A DNA stretch of 64,000 bases from CAWHHZ01 sp963829355 (GCA_963829355.1 CAWHHZ010000008.1:186001-250000), one strand, 5' to 3'; positions 9,139-18,372 are shown, numbered from the stretch's first letter. Numbers and translations are program-made. Notes: generated by a model not told the origin, from the sequence alone.

Positions 9139-9790
9139 TCATCGCGGTTGCGATGCCAGTGGCGATGCCGGGGAAGTCTCATCGATCGCGACCCCGATCT
9201 CGTCCTCCATCACGATCAACTCGCCATCCCGGGCCTTCTCGTCATGATGGAACCGCATCGCCAGAAGCCGGTACGTTGAAGGGTCGAAGTAGTAGTACCA
9301 GACGTCGGATCCGACAGATTCCTCGTACGTGACCCGCACCCGCAGGGCCCGCTTCTGATCGATCACGTCCCACTCGACCTCGTCTTCGATGATCGTTCCG
9401 GGATCCATCAGCTTCATCGGTGCGCCGAGCAGGTACTCGTAGTAGTCCCGCAAGGGTCCGGATCTCATCGCAGGAGGCCCTGTACTTCTCCGCCAGATCG
9501 GAGCTCGTGATCCCGACCCCGTCAATCGAGGACGAACATTGATCTCCGACGGTCTCCTTGATGATCGCCACGCCATCGACTCCGCCTTCGTACCTGAAGG
9601 CGGACCGAGGATGATCGAGGGTGATGAGGAGGTGCCTCGCTGATCCGTCAGGACGGGATTCCCGGAGCGAGAATGTGTGGTCCAGCTCTCCCCATACGCC
9701 CTGGGGATCGTGATAGCGGATCGAGCGCTCCACGACCTGAGTTGCGGTGGGAAGACTCGACATCTGCATCAGAAGCAGGAAAATCAGCAT
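9139..9790 (-). CDS. Secreted protein resembling DUF6503, one frameshift
   Basis: The start MLIFLLLMQMSSLPTATQ is a short signal peptide. The C-terminal half, YYYFDPSTYRLLAMRFHHDE then DGELIVMEDE, resembles the DUF6503 family of exported proteins with an LolA-like fold; this is from memory of the pattern. One extra base near 9451 splits it: CDEIRTL joins RDYYEYLLGAP. Corrected length is about 216 residues. Its start is six bases from the E1 gene stop, so it is probably cotranscribed with E1. Function unknown. Confidence 0.65.
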
Positions 9791-9796
9791 GGTTCC

Positions 9797-12284
9797 TCAG
9801 TACGCGACCAGCCGCCGTGCGGCGTCCACGATCTGCTCATGGCTCACGAGAAATGCCTTCTCGAGTGGCGGCGAATACGGCACGGGAGTGTCTAGCGCAC
9901 CAAGCACCCGGATCGGCGCATCGAGCCAGTCGAAGGCGGCCTCCTGGATGATGGCCGCAACCGATTCGCCGATCCCTCCGGTGCGGCTGTCTTCGTGAAC
10001 GATCATGACACGGTTGCAGTGTCGCACCATCTTCAGAATGGAAGCGTGGTCCAGCGGAGAAATGGTCCGCAGGTCGAGGACCGCCGTTTCGATCCCCTCT
10101 CCAGACAACTCCTGCGCAACTGTCATACACCGATGAACGTAGGCGCCATATGTCACGATCAGAAGATCGCGACCCGAGCGTCTCAGCGCCGCACGCCCGA
10201 TCTCCATCGGCTCAGGAGGAGCTTCATCCATCTGCTGTCTGATCTTCGGGTCGCGATATAGACCGATGTGCTCATAGAAGAGAACCGGATCGGGATCGGC
10301 GACGGCGCTCGCCATCAGTGCACGAGCATCATGGGGCGTCGAAGGAGCGACGATCTTCAGCCCCGGCGTCCGATAGAACCAGGGCTCCGTGTTCTGGCTG
10401 TGGTACGGGCCGGCACTCCGGAGACCGCCCCACGGCATACGCACGACCATCGGCACGGAGCCGCCCCAGCGATAACGGATCTTCGCTGCATTGTTCACGA
10501 GCTGATTGAAGCCGGTCGCGACGAAGTCGTTGAACTGGATCTCGCCGATCGGCCGCTGCCCCGCCAGAGCGCGCTCCCACGCAGACGCCGAGCACGCCGG
10601 CTTCGGCGATCGGTGAATTGATGATGCGATCGCCGAAGTCATCGAGCAGCGGACGGAGAAGAAGAAACGCGTTCCCATACTGGCCACCGACATCCTCGCC
10701 GTAGACGAACACGCGATCATCCGATGAGAGTGCATCACGAACACCGAGCATCACGGCTTCGAGGAAGGTCTTTCCCTTCGGGTCGAACGGCGGCGAGCTC
10801 TCGACCTCGAGCGGCGGATCGGGCTCGGTGACCTCGTTGTGAGCCAGGATCTCGACATGCGTGCGCGGCTGCTCGCCTGCGAAGACGCCTTCTCCGACGG
10901 TTTCAGGGGAAGGCCAGTCGGCCTCAACAACCTGCTTAGCCTGCTCCTCGACGAGCCGCTCCGCCTCACTCTTGAAGCGATCGAGATCCCCCTCCTGAAT
11001 GGCTCCTTCCCTGACGAGCCGTGCTGCGTACGCGGGAATCGGGTCCTTCTCACGCCAGAACTCCCAGGCGGGACGGCTGGCGTATCCCTGTTCGGTGAGC
11101 TCGGGATAGTCCCACGACAGATGGGGCTCCTTGCCGAGATAGAGCATGTCGTCGTGATGAGCGTGACCGCACATCCGCATGCAGACGAGCTCGATCAGTG
11201 CGGGGCCATGGCCCTCCCTCGCCCGGTCCGCCGCCCAGGTAAAGGCCGCCGCAATCGCTTCCGGGTCCGTCCCATCGATCGTGAGCCCCGGAATCCCGTA
11301 CCCCTGAGCCTTGTCCGCAAATGTGCGCACCGCACTCTGGTCGGCGACTGGAGTCGACAGTGCCGTCTGATTATTCTGGATACAGAAGACGGCGGGGAGC
11401 TTCCGCGCAGCGCAGAGGTTGATCGCCTCGTGCCACTCACCAAGCGACGCTCCGCCTTCGCCGATGAACGTCACTGCAACCCGGCCTGACCGGTCGCGCT
11501 GGAACGCCATCGCGAGTCCTGCCGCGGTCATGGCTGATATGGCGAGAGGTGCCGCGGCAGGAAGGATGCCCCATCCGAAGTCGCCGACATGGAGATCGCG
11601 TCCGTTCATCGGCGGCCCGGATTTTCCCATCTGGGCACTGAGCACCATGCGGATCGTTTCGCCATCCGGCTTCATGGCGAGGGCAGCACCGAGATCACGG
11701 ATCAAAGGGGCGACGACGTCCCCGGCCCACCCGTCATCGCGACGGAAATCAGCTCCGCGACGAAGACGGATCGCAGCAGCGTAGATCGCTTCCTGGCCCA
11801 GCGACCGGAACCCCTTTCCCTGGAATCCTCCCGCTCCCCACCGAACTTCACCCGAGGAGAAGAAAGCCTTGAGACGATTGTCGACGGCGCGGGTGAGGAT
11901 CATTCCGCGGAGGATCTCCCGCCGCTCGAGATCGGTCAGAGATGCAGCGATCGACTGACGGGCGAGGAAGAACGACGATTCATCAACAATCCGGTCGATC
12001 TCCCGGCGCAACCGCTCACCGACCGGCACGGAGGGGGAAGCGGGGAATCGCGCGATCGACTCGTCCGACTCCAGCGAACGCTCGAGCGCGTGTCGCAGAC
12101 GTGAGGTCAACCCTTCGGCAACTGAAGCGATTCTCTGCGGGTCGCGCCCCGGATCACCACCGGCGCCATCAATGGTCTGCCGAAGCGCTTCGAGTGCGAG
12201 CGGCAGTGCGAACGGAAATCGTTCGGCGATGAAGGCAGCGTACTGATGATCGAGGTTCTGGCGCGTCGGGGTCTGCGTCGTCAT
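9797..12284 (-). CDS. 2-oxo acid dehydrogenase E1, fused alpha and beta subunits, one frameshift
   Basis: E1 uses thiamine diphosphate to decarboxylate a 2-oxo acid (pyruvate or branched-chain) and pass the acyl group to lipoyl-E2. After an N-terminal helical extension of about 120 residues comes the alpha domain with the ThDP motif GEGGASLGEWHEA ending NN, and MRMCGHAHHDD. The beta domain follows (FVYGEDVGGQYG, GEIQFNDF, then MVVRMPWGG). One extra base near 10571 lies between GVCVGA and ALAGQRPIGEIQF. Corrected length is about 828 residues. Fused alpha-beta E1 proteins occur in several phyla. No E2 or E3 gene is nearby. The exact substrate cannot be told from sequence alone; branched-chain is my first guess. 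Confidence 0.85.
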
Positions 12285-12347
12285 TGTCGGGTGGTTCTAT
12301 CACGGGCGAGCCGGGAGTGGAACGGCAGGAGACGTGTGGACGATGCG

Positions 12348-12713
12348 CTACTTTTCGTAATCCGCACGAACGACAGTCTTGATTCCGCCGCGCACCCAGA
12401 AGTCGCCTTCCACTTCCATCCATCGCGGGGAGATCGCCTCGACCAGGTCGTCGAGAATCTGATTCGTGACGGTCTCGTGGAATGTTCCCTCATCGCGGAA
12501 CGACCAGAGGTAGAGCTTGAGCGATTTCAGCTCCACGCAGAGCTCGTCCGGAATATAGCGGATATGGATCGTCGCGAAATCCGGCTGTCCCGTCATCGGG
12601 CAGACGCAGGTGAATTCAGGAGCCTCGAAATGGATCTCGTAATCACGCTCCGGATTCGGATTCGGGAACGTCTCGAGGTCCTTCGATGCGCTTTTCTTTT
12701 TTCGTTTCGTCAT
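12348..12713 (-). CDS. queF: NADPH-dependent 7-cyano-7-deazaguanine reductase
   Basis: QueF reduces preQ0 to preQ1 in queuosine tRNA modification. This 121-residue protein is the short, unimodular type. The active-site cysteine lies in FTCVCPMTGQPDFATI, and ELKSLKLYLWSFRDEG matches the QueF signature. An N-terminal basic stretch (TKRKKKSASK) precedes the core. It is 63 bp upstream of the E1 gene on the same strand; other queuosine genes are not in the window. Confidence 0.95.
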   Translation of the reverse strand: MTKRKKKSASKDLETFPNPNPERDYEIHFEAPEFTCVCPMTGQPDFATIHIRYIPDELCVELKSLKLYLWSFRDEGTFHETVTNQILDDLVEAISPRWMEVEGDFWVRGGIKTVVRADYEK

Positions 12714-12745
12714 GATAGGTCCAAAGTGGATACGGTCCCAACACT

Positions 12746-12855
12746 GTCATCCTGAGCGCCAGCGAAGGATCACGTCAGGAATGACTCTACCGAAATTGTC
12801 CAGAAAACTAGGGCGAGGATAACGCGACGCGATCCTTCACTTCGCTCAGGATGAC
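12746..12855. repeat. REP-like palindrome, type A
   Basis: It begins GTCATCCTGAGCGCCAGCG, ends CACTTCGCTCAGGATGACA, with inward GAAGGATCACGT and GCGATCCTTC. It lies between pilT (upstream on the minus strand) and queF, so it would be downstream of the pilT stop at 12907. Confidence 0.85.
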
Positions 12856-12906
12856 AGTGCTACCTGCCCCAGCCTTCACTCTTCGAACTGCACTCTCTCT
12901 GTCCGG

Positions 12907-14382
12907 TCACTTCCCCATCAGCTTCTGGTTCAGATCCCTGATCCTCTCCTGAAGCTGCTGGATCTTTGCCTGACCTTCCTGCCGGAGTCGTTCATTCTCC
13001 GATTTCAGCTTCTGGACTTCCTCACTATTGCCGCTCGCGTTCTCGAGGCGCTCCTTGAGCGCGTTGATCTGGTACTCGAAATCGTGCCGGACATTCTCGA
13101 TCTCTTCGTCCTTCTCCATGAGCCGGAGGCGGTTGCGCTCCTCCTGCTCCTCATAGAGCTTCTTGATGTCCATCAGTTCTGCGATCTGGGAAAAATCTGC
13201 CTTGCTCGGTGCCACTTGTCCACCCCCCTGCCTGACTCGGTCCTCGATCTGAGGGAAGAGTTTGCGCAACTTCAATGATAGGTCGTCCGGATCACTCGCC
13301 AGTTCCATCGCCTCGGCGTACGTGATCCGCTGATGCACGAGGAGTGAGAGCAGCGACTGGTTCATCGACTGCATCCGATAGAAGGCGACCGAACCCTCCA
13401 TCTCCTCGAGAATTTCCTTGGTATGACCATCCTCGACCAGCTTTGCGATCTTCGGCGAGTTCTTCAGAATCTCCACCGCGGCAGTCATGCCTCCGTCAGT
13501 GGTCTTGATCAGCTTCAGCGAGACGATTCCGCGCAGCACCAGCGCGAGCTGTGACCGCACCTGCTTGTGCTGGTCGGCCGGAAATGCGTCGACAATGCGA
13601 TCGATCGTCTGGGCCGCATTGTTCGTATGCAGGGTGGAGAAGACGAGATGACCGGTCTCTGCAGCCGTAAGAACGGTTTCGATGGTCTCCGGGTCTCTCA
13701 TCTCGCCGACCATGATCACATCCGGGTCCTGACGCATGGCGTTCTTCAGAGCTTCCCGGAAGGTCGGCGTATCCGTCCCGACCTCGCGCTGCGTGATCGC
13801 CGACATCGAGTCAGACATGAGAAACTCGATCGGATCCTCGATGGTCACGATATGAAGGGGCTCGCTCGCCGAGATCAACTTGATCATCGCCGCAAGAGTT
13901 GTCGACTTGCCGCTTCCGGTCGGACCGGTCACGATCACGAGTCCATCCGGTATTTTCGCGAAATCCTTCACTGCCTCGGGCAATTCGAGGTCGTCGATCG
14001 ACTTGATGTCGATCGGGATCCGGCGAAACACCGCGCCGACGGTACCCCTCTGCCTGAAGATATTCCCACGGAATCGAGCCACACCGGGAACGCCGTAGCC
14101 GACGTCGACCGAATGATTCTGATCGAAACGCTGACGCTGTGAGGGCGTAAGGATCGGAAGAAGCATCGACTCGAGCTGCGGAGGTTTCAGCGGCCCCGTC
14201 TTCACGGGCAGGAGTTTTCCCTGCATGCGCAACAGAGGAGGACGCATCGGCTTGAGATGAAGATCAGAAGCCTGCTGTTGTGCCGTGAACGCGAGCAGCT
14301 CGTTGAGCGTAAACTGCCGCTCCGAAGGCTGTTCAGGTTCGGTCGTAGGCGATGAAGACATCTCGGGCGGTTGATCGGTCAT
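12907..14382 (-). CDS. pilT: PilT-like type IV pilus retraction ATPase with C-terminal coiled coil
   Basis: PilT is the hexameric ATPase that depolymerises type IV pili. Visible motifs are ASDLHLKP, Walker A GPTGSGKST, the Asp/Glu boxes around IEDPIEF and DPDVIMVGEMRDPET, and the His box STLHTNNAAQTIDRIVDAFP. Family members are usually about 350-380 residues; this one is 491. The extra C-terminal part (about residues 385-491) is charged and heptad-like, with repeated EERNRLRLMEKDEE and QKLKSENERLRQEG stretches, so a coiled coil is likely. The GEMRD and LKNAMRQ sequences fit PilT better than PilB. No pilin genes are adjacent. Confidence 0.85.
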   Translation of the reverse strand: MTDQPPEMSSSPTTEPEQPSERQFTLNELLAFTAQQQASDLHLKPMRPPLLRMQGKLLPVKTGPLKPPQLESMLLPILTPSQRQRFDQNHSVDVGYGVPGVARFRGNIFRQRGTVGAVFRRIPIDIKSIDDLELPEAVKDFAKIPDGLVIVTGPTGSGKSTTLAAMIKLISASEPLHIVTIEDPIEFLMSDSMSAITQREVGTDTPTFREALKNAMRQDPDVIMVGEMRDPETIETVLTAAETGHLVFSTLHTNNAAQTIDRIVDAFPADQHKQVRSQLALVLRGIVSLKLIKTTDGGMTAAVEILKNSPKIAKLVEDGHTKEILEEMEGSVAFYRMQSMNQSLLSLLVHQRITYAEAMELASDPDDLSLKLRKLFPQIEDRVRQGGGQVAPSKADFSQIAELMDIKKLYEEQEERNRLRLMEKDEEIENVRHDFEYQINALKERLENASGNSEEVQKLKSENERLRQEGQAKIQQLQERIRDLNQKLMGK

Positions 14383-14515
14383 GATGATCTGTAGGACGCC
14401 GGTGCGGCTGGCATCCGGCTGGAGTGAGCTATTCTCTCACAACCGATGCGACTGACAAGAGGCGCACCGGCGGCTACCCGGCCTCCGTCCGCCGATTCTC
14501 GCCTATTTTGCGCGT

Positions 14516-14637
14516 GTCATCCTGAGCCGCCGGAGCGCAGCGAAGGACGGTCGAAGGATCGCGGACGGTCCGACTGTCGGGACCGAAAGTACGAGACAGT
14601 CAGGACGTGCCCGATCCTTCGCTGCGCTCAGGATGAC
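14516..14637. repeat. REP-like palindrome, type A (tandem copy 1)
   Basis: A 122-bp palindrome from GTCATCCTGAGCCGCCGGAG to GCTCAGGATGAC, with inner dyad GTCCGACTGTC / GACAGTCAGGAC. Its neighbour at 14665-14786 is nearly identical. The 419 bp between the receiver gene and pilT are mostly these two copies; I see no gene there. Confidence 0.9.
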
Positions 14638-14664
14638 AGGTGGGGTGAGGCGCTATTTGCGCTT

Positions 14665-14786
14665 GTCATCCTGAGCCGCCGGAGCGCAGCGGAGGACGGT
14701 CGAAGGATCGCGGACGGTCCGACTGTCAGGACCGAAAGTACGAGACAGTCAGGACGTGCCCGATCCTTCGCTGCGCTCAGGATGAC
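14665..14786. repeat. REP-like palindrome, type A (tandem copy 2)
   Basis: Almost the same sequence as 14516-14637. The repeating unit of about 149 bp also includes CGCTATTTGCGC, which matches the last codons of the adjacent receiver gene (its stop region at 14802-14813). The tandem copy therefore seems to have carried a piece of the gene's 3' end with it. Confidence 0.9.
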
Positions 14787-14801
14787 AGGCGCGGGTGAGC
14801 G

Positions 14802-15185
14802 CTATTTGCGCATGACCGAATCGAGAATCATCAGGAAGGCTTCCTGCTGTTTCGGCTCGGTCTTGTTGATCACGGCCATCGTCTCACCGATCTGAAATCT
14901 TCGGTGCAGCTCATCGGAATGGTGAGAAGAGGTCACGATGATCCGCTTCGGCGATACGCCCTTCTGTCTGGCAAACATGCAGAACTTTTTGCCGTCCATC
15001 CCGGGCATCTCGAGATCCACGATCAGCAGATCGATCGAGTCGTCGATTTTCGGCAGTGCATCGTATGGATGCTTGTAGGTCTCGACCGCCACGACCTCGC
15101 CGTAGCGCTCCTCCATCACGTTCGACCAGAGATCACAGAACGCGACGGAGTCGTCGACGATCACGACCCGCTTCGGAATTTTCAT
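14802..15185 (-). CDS. Stand-alone response-regulator receiver domain
   Basis: A 127-residue CheY-like receiver without an output domain. The acidic pair is VDDSVAFCD, the phosphoacceptor Asp is in LLIVDLEMPGMDG, and the conserved Ser/Thr and Lys are in IIVTSSHH and VINKTEP, so it should be phosphorylatable. Its ATG at 15185 overlaps the pyrC stop (ATGA), implying translational coupling to a pyrimidine gene, which is odd. No histidine kinase is adjacent. Partner unknown; a motility or PilT link is only suggested by the downstream pilT. Confidence 0.85.
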   Translation of the reverse strand: MKIPKRVVIVDDSVAFCDLWSNVMEERYGEVVAVETYKHPYDALPKIDDSIDLLIVDLEMPGMDGKKFCMFARQKGVSPKRIIVTSSHHSDELHRRFQIGETMAVINKTEPKQQEAFLMILDSVMRK

Positions 15186-16546
15186 TTTCGACGGCTCGAC
15201 GACTTGCTGCTCTTGCCTGAGGTCTTCTTCCGTGCGTTCGCCCGCGGGTGGGCAGACCGTTCCGAGGGTGCATCCTCGTCGCGGTAGCGGACGTTCCCCT
15301 CCACGATCGTGGAGATGATCCGGCCCCGGTAAGTGCGACCGGTAAAGGGAGAGTTCTTCGATTTGGAGGCAAATGACTCGAACGAGACTTCCCCCTCGGG
15401 ATCGATGATCGTCACGTCCCCGGCCGAGCCCTTTTCGAGAGTGCCACCCGGAAGATCGAACACTCTCGCCGGACCGCAGGAGAAAAGATCGACGAGTCGT
15501 GCGAGATCGACTCTCCCACTGTGCAGGAGAACCTCTGCCGTGACGGCAAACGCAGTTTCGAGTCCGATGATCCCGAAGGGAGCGAGATCGAACTCGACGT
15601 CCTTCTCGTCGGGATGATGAGGAGCGTGGTCGGTCGCCACGACATCGATCGTGCCGTCCGCCACGGCCTCGATGAGCGCTTCGATGTGATCCTGCGACCG
15701 CAACGGTGGCTTCATCTTCATCGATGTCGAGTAGGAGATCACCTCCTCGTCGGCCAGTGCGAGGTGATGCGGCGTCACTTCAGCCGTCACCGCCAAACCC
15801 TTCGCCTTGGCCGCTCTCACGGCCTCGACGGCTCCTCTCGTCGACAGGTGGGCGATGTGCAGACGCCCTCCCGTCAGCTCGGCGAGAACCACGTCCCGCC
15901 AAGTCATCGTCTCTTCGGAGGCGGCGGGGATACCGGAAAGGCCGAGCAGTGTCGAGTAGTAGCCCTCGTGCATCACGCCTTCCTCGGTGAGAAGTGGATC
16001 CTCCTCGTGAACCACGATCGGGAGGCCGAGCATCCGGCTGTACTCGAGCGCACGACGCATGAGCTGGGCATTCGCCACCGGCATTCCATCGTCGCTGAAC
16101 GCGACACAGCCGGCGTACTTCAGGTCAGCCAGCTCCGCGAGCGCCTCGCCTCGGAGACCCCGGGAGACGGCACCGATCGGATAGACCCGACAGAAACCCT
16201 GACGCTGCGACTCCGCGACGATCATCTCGGTCACGGCGCGCTCGTCGTTGGGAGGTACCGTGTTCGCCATTGCGCAGACTGCGGTGTACCCCCCGCGAAC
16301 CGCCGCGGTGGTGCCGGTGAGGATCGTTTCCTTGTGTTCCTGTCCGGGCTCGCGGAGGTGCGTGTGGAGGTCGATGAATCCGGGTGCCACCACCAGACCT
16401 TTTGCGTCGAACACCTCAACCGAGGAGGGGGCGGAAAGCGATGATCCGAGCTTCTCGATCGATCCGTTTCGGATCAGTACGTCGCGAACATCATCGATAT
16501 CCTGCGATGGGTCGACGACGCGGCCATTCTTTATGAGCAGGTCCAT
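15182..16546 (-). CDS. pyrC: Dihydroorotase (class I)
   Basis: Dihydroorotase cyclises N-carbamoyl-aspartate to dihydroorotate, the third step of pyrimidine synthesis. Metal ligands are visible in DLHTHLREPG, HEEDPL, HLSTRGA and ATDHAPHH. The family core ends near SPFTGRTYRGRI; an extra C-terminal tail of about 30 residues follows and is rich in Lys, Arg and Ser (KKTSGKSSKSSSRRK), unusual for the enzyme. ATG 16546 (MDLLIKNGRVVDPSQ) is the natural start; the longer frame runs into a heptamer repeat. pyrB lies upstream on the same strand, separated by a 343-bp repeat cassette. Confidence 0.95.
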   Translation of the reverse strand: MDLLIKNGRVVDPSQDIDDVRDVLIRNGSIEKLGSSLSAPSSVEVFDAKGLVVAPGFIDLHTHLREPGQEHKETILTGTTAAVRGGYTAVCAMANTVPPNDERAVTEMIVAESQRQGFCRVYPIGAVSRGLRGEALAELADLKYAGCVAFSDDGMPVANAQLMRRALEYSRMLGLPIVVHEEDPLLTEEGVMHEGYYSTLLGLSGIPAASEETMTWRDVVLAELTGGRLHIAHLSTRGAVEAVRAAKAKGLAVTAEVTPHHLALADEEVISYSTSMKMKPPLRSQDHIEALIEAVADGTIDVVATDHAPHHPDEKDVEFDLAPFGIIGLETAFAVTAEVLLHSGRVDLARLVDLFSCGPARVFDLPGGTLEKGSAGDVTIIDPEGEVSFESFASKSKNSPFTGRTYRGRIISTIVEGNVRYRDEDAPSERSAHPRANARKKTSGKSSKSSSRRK

Positions 16547-16561
16547 GCAGACTCCCGTGGC

Positions 16562-16596
16562 GAAAGATGAATGCTGAAAGATGAAAGATGAACGAC
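16562..16596. repeat. Heptamer array (GAAAGAT), left arm of cassette
   Basis: Five 7-bp units, GAAAGAT, GAATGCT, GAAAGAT, GAAAGAT, GAACGAC, lie about 15 bp upstream of the pyrC start. The complementary units (ATCTTTC) are at 16862-16889, on the other side of the type B repeat. A remnant of a type A repeat (CGATCCTTCGCTGCGCT) lies near 16628. Confidence 0.75.
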
Positions 16597-16672
16597 GCAT
16601 CTCGAATCATGGGACAGGCGTTGAACCCGATCCTTCGCTGCGCTTCCAAGAGACTCAGTTTTGTTCGCGCCT

Positions 16673-16780
16673 GTCATTCCGAAACCCAGCGAGGAATCTG
16701 GGTGGGGGAAACGTGGTCGGGCTGGCATCGCCCTCCACTCAGATTCCTCAGTCGCGATGAAGCCACTCCTTCGGAATGAC
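16673..16780. repeat. REP-like palindrome, type B
   Basis: It begins GTCATTCCGAAACCCAGCGAGG and ends CTCCTTCGGAATGACAG, with inner GAATCTGGG and CAGATTCCTCAGTCGCGATGAAG. It lies inside the pyrB-pyrC interval and is flanked by inverted heptamer arrays. The short CACGGCTCAGGACGAC motif follows at 16815. Confidence 0.85.
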
Positions 16781-16861
16781 AGTTTTTTCGAGTTCATTTC
16801 GACGCACCGCGTCGTCCCACGGCTCAGGACGACACTCTCTGGTTCACCATCCACCGTTCCA

Positions 16862-16889
16862 CTTCATCTTTCATCTTTCATCTTTCACT
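16862..16889. repeat. Heptamer array (TTTCATC), right arm of cassette
   Basis: Four units, CTTCATC, TTTCATC, TTTCATC, TTTCACT, end exactly at the pyrB stop codon (16890). Read on the pyrB strand, the array begins immediately after the stop. It mirrors the array at 16562-16596. Confidence 0.75.
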
Positions 16890-17837
16890 TCATTTCCAGA
16901 AAGGTCGTCCTCCGGCCAGAAGATAGAGAACCGCCATTCTCACTGCGATACCGTTGGTCACCTGTTCGAGAATGACCGAGTAAGGTCCATCGGCGACGTC
17001 CGAGGCGATCTCCACGCCGCGGTTCATCGGACCGGGGTGCATCACGACCACGTCGTCCTTTGCCAGCTTCAACCGCTGCTCGGTAAGTCCGAACGTGTTG
17101 AAGTACTCCCTCAGGGAAGGAAACCTCAGTTTGCCCTGACGTTCGAGCTGCATGCGAAGCATCATCACGACGTCCGCACCCTCGAGTGATTCGTCGAGCG
17201 TGTGAACAACCCGGACACCGAGCTTCTCGACCTCGACCGGCATGAGAGTGGGAGGCGCCGCCAGCGTGACGTTGGCCCCCATCTTCGTCAGAAGGTGAAT
17301 ATTCGATCGAACGACACGCGAATGAGCGATGTCGCCAACGATCGAGATGTTGAGGTCCTTCAGACGGCCGCGACGCTCCCGGATCGTGAAGGCATCGAGA
17401 AGTGCCTGAGTCGGATGTTCGTGCGATCCGTCGCCGGCATTGATGATCGAGGCGGGAAGCCGTTCGGCGAGCATCTTCGGGGCTCCAGGATGCTTGTGCC
17501 GGACCACGATCATGTTCGGCGACATCGCCATCAGATTCATCGCGGTGTCGATGAACGTCTCGCCCTTCTCGACCGAGGAACCGGATGCCGCAAAATTCAG
17601 CGTGTCGGCCGAGAGCCGCTTTTCGGCGATCTCAAACGACACCCTGGTGCGGGTCGACGCCTCCATGAAGAAGTTGATGACGAGTTGTCCGCGGAGAGTC
17701 GGGACCTTCTTGATCGGTCGCTCACTGACCTCCTTGAAGCCCTCGGCGGTGTCCAGGATGAGCTCGATCTCTTCAGCAGTGAGTGGCTCGATTCCGAGCA
17801 GATCTTTCGAACGAAGTGCGCTACTTGCCGTCCTCAT
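16890..17837 (-). CDS. pyrB: Aspartate carbamoyltransferase catalytic subunit
   Basis: ATCase joins carbamoyl phosphate and aspartate, the committed pyrimidine step. The carbamoyl-phosphate loop is MEASTRTRVSFEIAEKRL, with HEHPTQALLDAFTI, GDIAHSRVVRSN and MHPGPMNRGVEI further on. The 315-residue length is normal. Its ATG at 17837 lies 17 bases inside the end of pyrR, so the two are translationally coupled. No pyrI regulatory subunit is present, consistent with PyrR control. Confidence 0.97.
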   Translation of the reverse strand: MRTASSALRSKDLLGIEPLTAEEIELILDTAEGFKEVSERPIKKVPTLRGQLVINFFMEASTRTRVSFEIAEKRLSADTLNFAASGSSVEKGETFIDTAMNLMAMSPNMIVVRHKHPGAPKMLAERLPASIINAGDGSHEHPTQALLDAFTIRERRGRLKDLNISIVGDIAHSRVVRSNIHLLTKMGANVTLAAPPTLMPVEVEKLGVRVVHTLDESLEGADVVMMLRMQLERQGKLRFPSLREYFNTFGLTEQRLKLAKDDVVVMHPGPMNRGVEIASDVADGPYSVILEQVTNGIAVRMAVLYLLAGGRPFWK

Positions 17838-18372
17838 TTTTCTCCATGATCAGAACTTCGTCTTCGCCGTCAATTTCCTTGACCTTCACCTTGATGACCT
17901 CTGAGCGGTCGGTCGGAACCTGGCGACCGATTACATCAGCGTGAACAGGAAGCTCCCGATGGCCGCGATCGATAAGAACCGCGAGCTGAACCGCGCGCGG
18001 ACGTCCGAAGTCGATCAGGGCATCGAGAGCAGCTCGCACGGTTCTTCCCGTGTAGAGCACGTCATCGACCAGGACGACGAGCTTGTCGTCGATCGACTCG
18101 GGGAGCTTGGTCGGCTTCACGAGCGGCTGGGGAGCCACAGTGGTCAGATCGTCCCGATAAAGCGTGATGTCGAGGATTCCCAGAGGAACATCAACACCGT
18201 CCGACTTCCTGATCTGCTCGACAATTCTCTCCGCGATCGGCACTCCCCGGCTCCGGATCCCGATGATGACGAGATCCTCGGTACCGTGGTTGCGCTCGAG
18301 GATTTCCAGCGCCATGCGTTGGATCACCCGCTTCATTTTCGCGGCATCGAGTAGTCTCTTTTTCTGCTTCAT
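17821..18372 (-). CDS. pyrR: Bifunctional pyr regulator / uracil phosphoribosyltransferase
   Basis: PyrR binds pyr mRNA when UMP is high and can also act as a weak uracil phosphoribosyltransferase. The PRPP loop is VVLVDDVLYTGRTVRAAL, and IIGIRSRGVPIAERI and DITLYRDDL are typical. ATG 18372 (MKQKKRLLDAAKMKR) is chosen because GGAGG lies 10 bases upstream and the length, 183, fits; the longer frame would cross the promoter. First gene of pyrR-pyrB-pyrC. The leader is only about 30 nt, too short for a PyrR attenuator, so regulation may act elsewhere. Confidence 0.95.
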   Translation of the reverse strand: MKQKKRLLDAAKMKRVIQRMALEILERNHGTEDLVIIGIRSRGVPIAERIVEQIRKSDGVDVPLGILDITLYRDDLTTVAPQPLVKPTKLPESIDDKLVVLVDDVLYTGRTVRAALDALIDFGRPRAVQLAVLIDRGHRELPVHADVIGRQVPTDRSEVIKVKVKEIDGEDEVLIMEKNEDGK

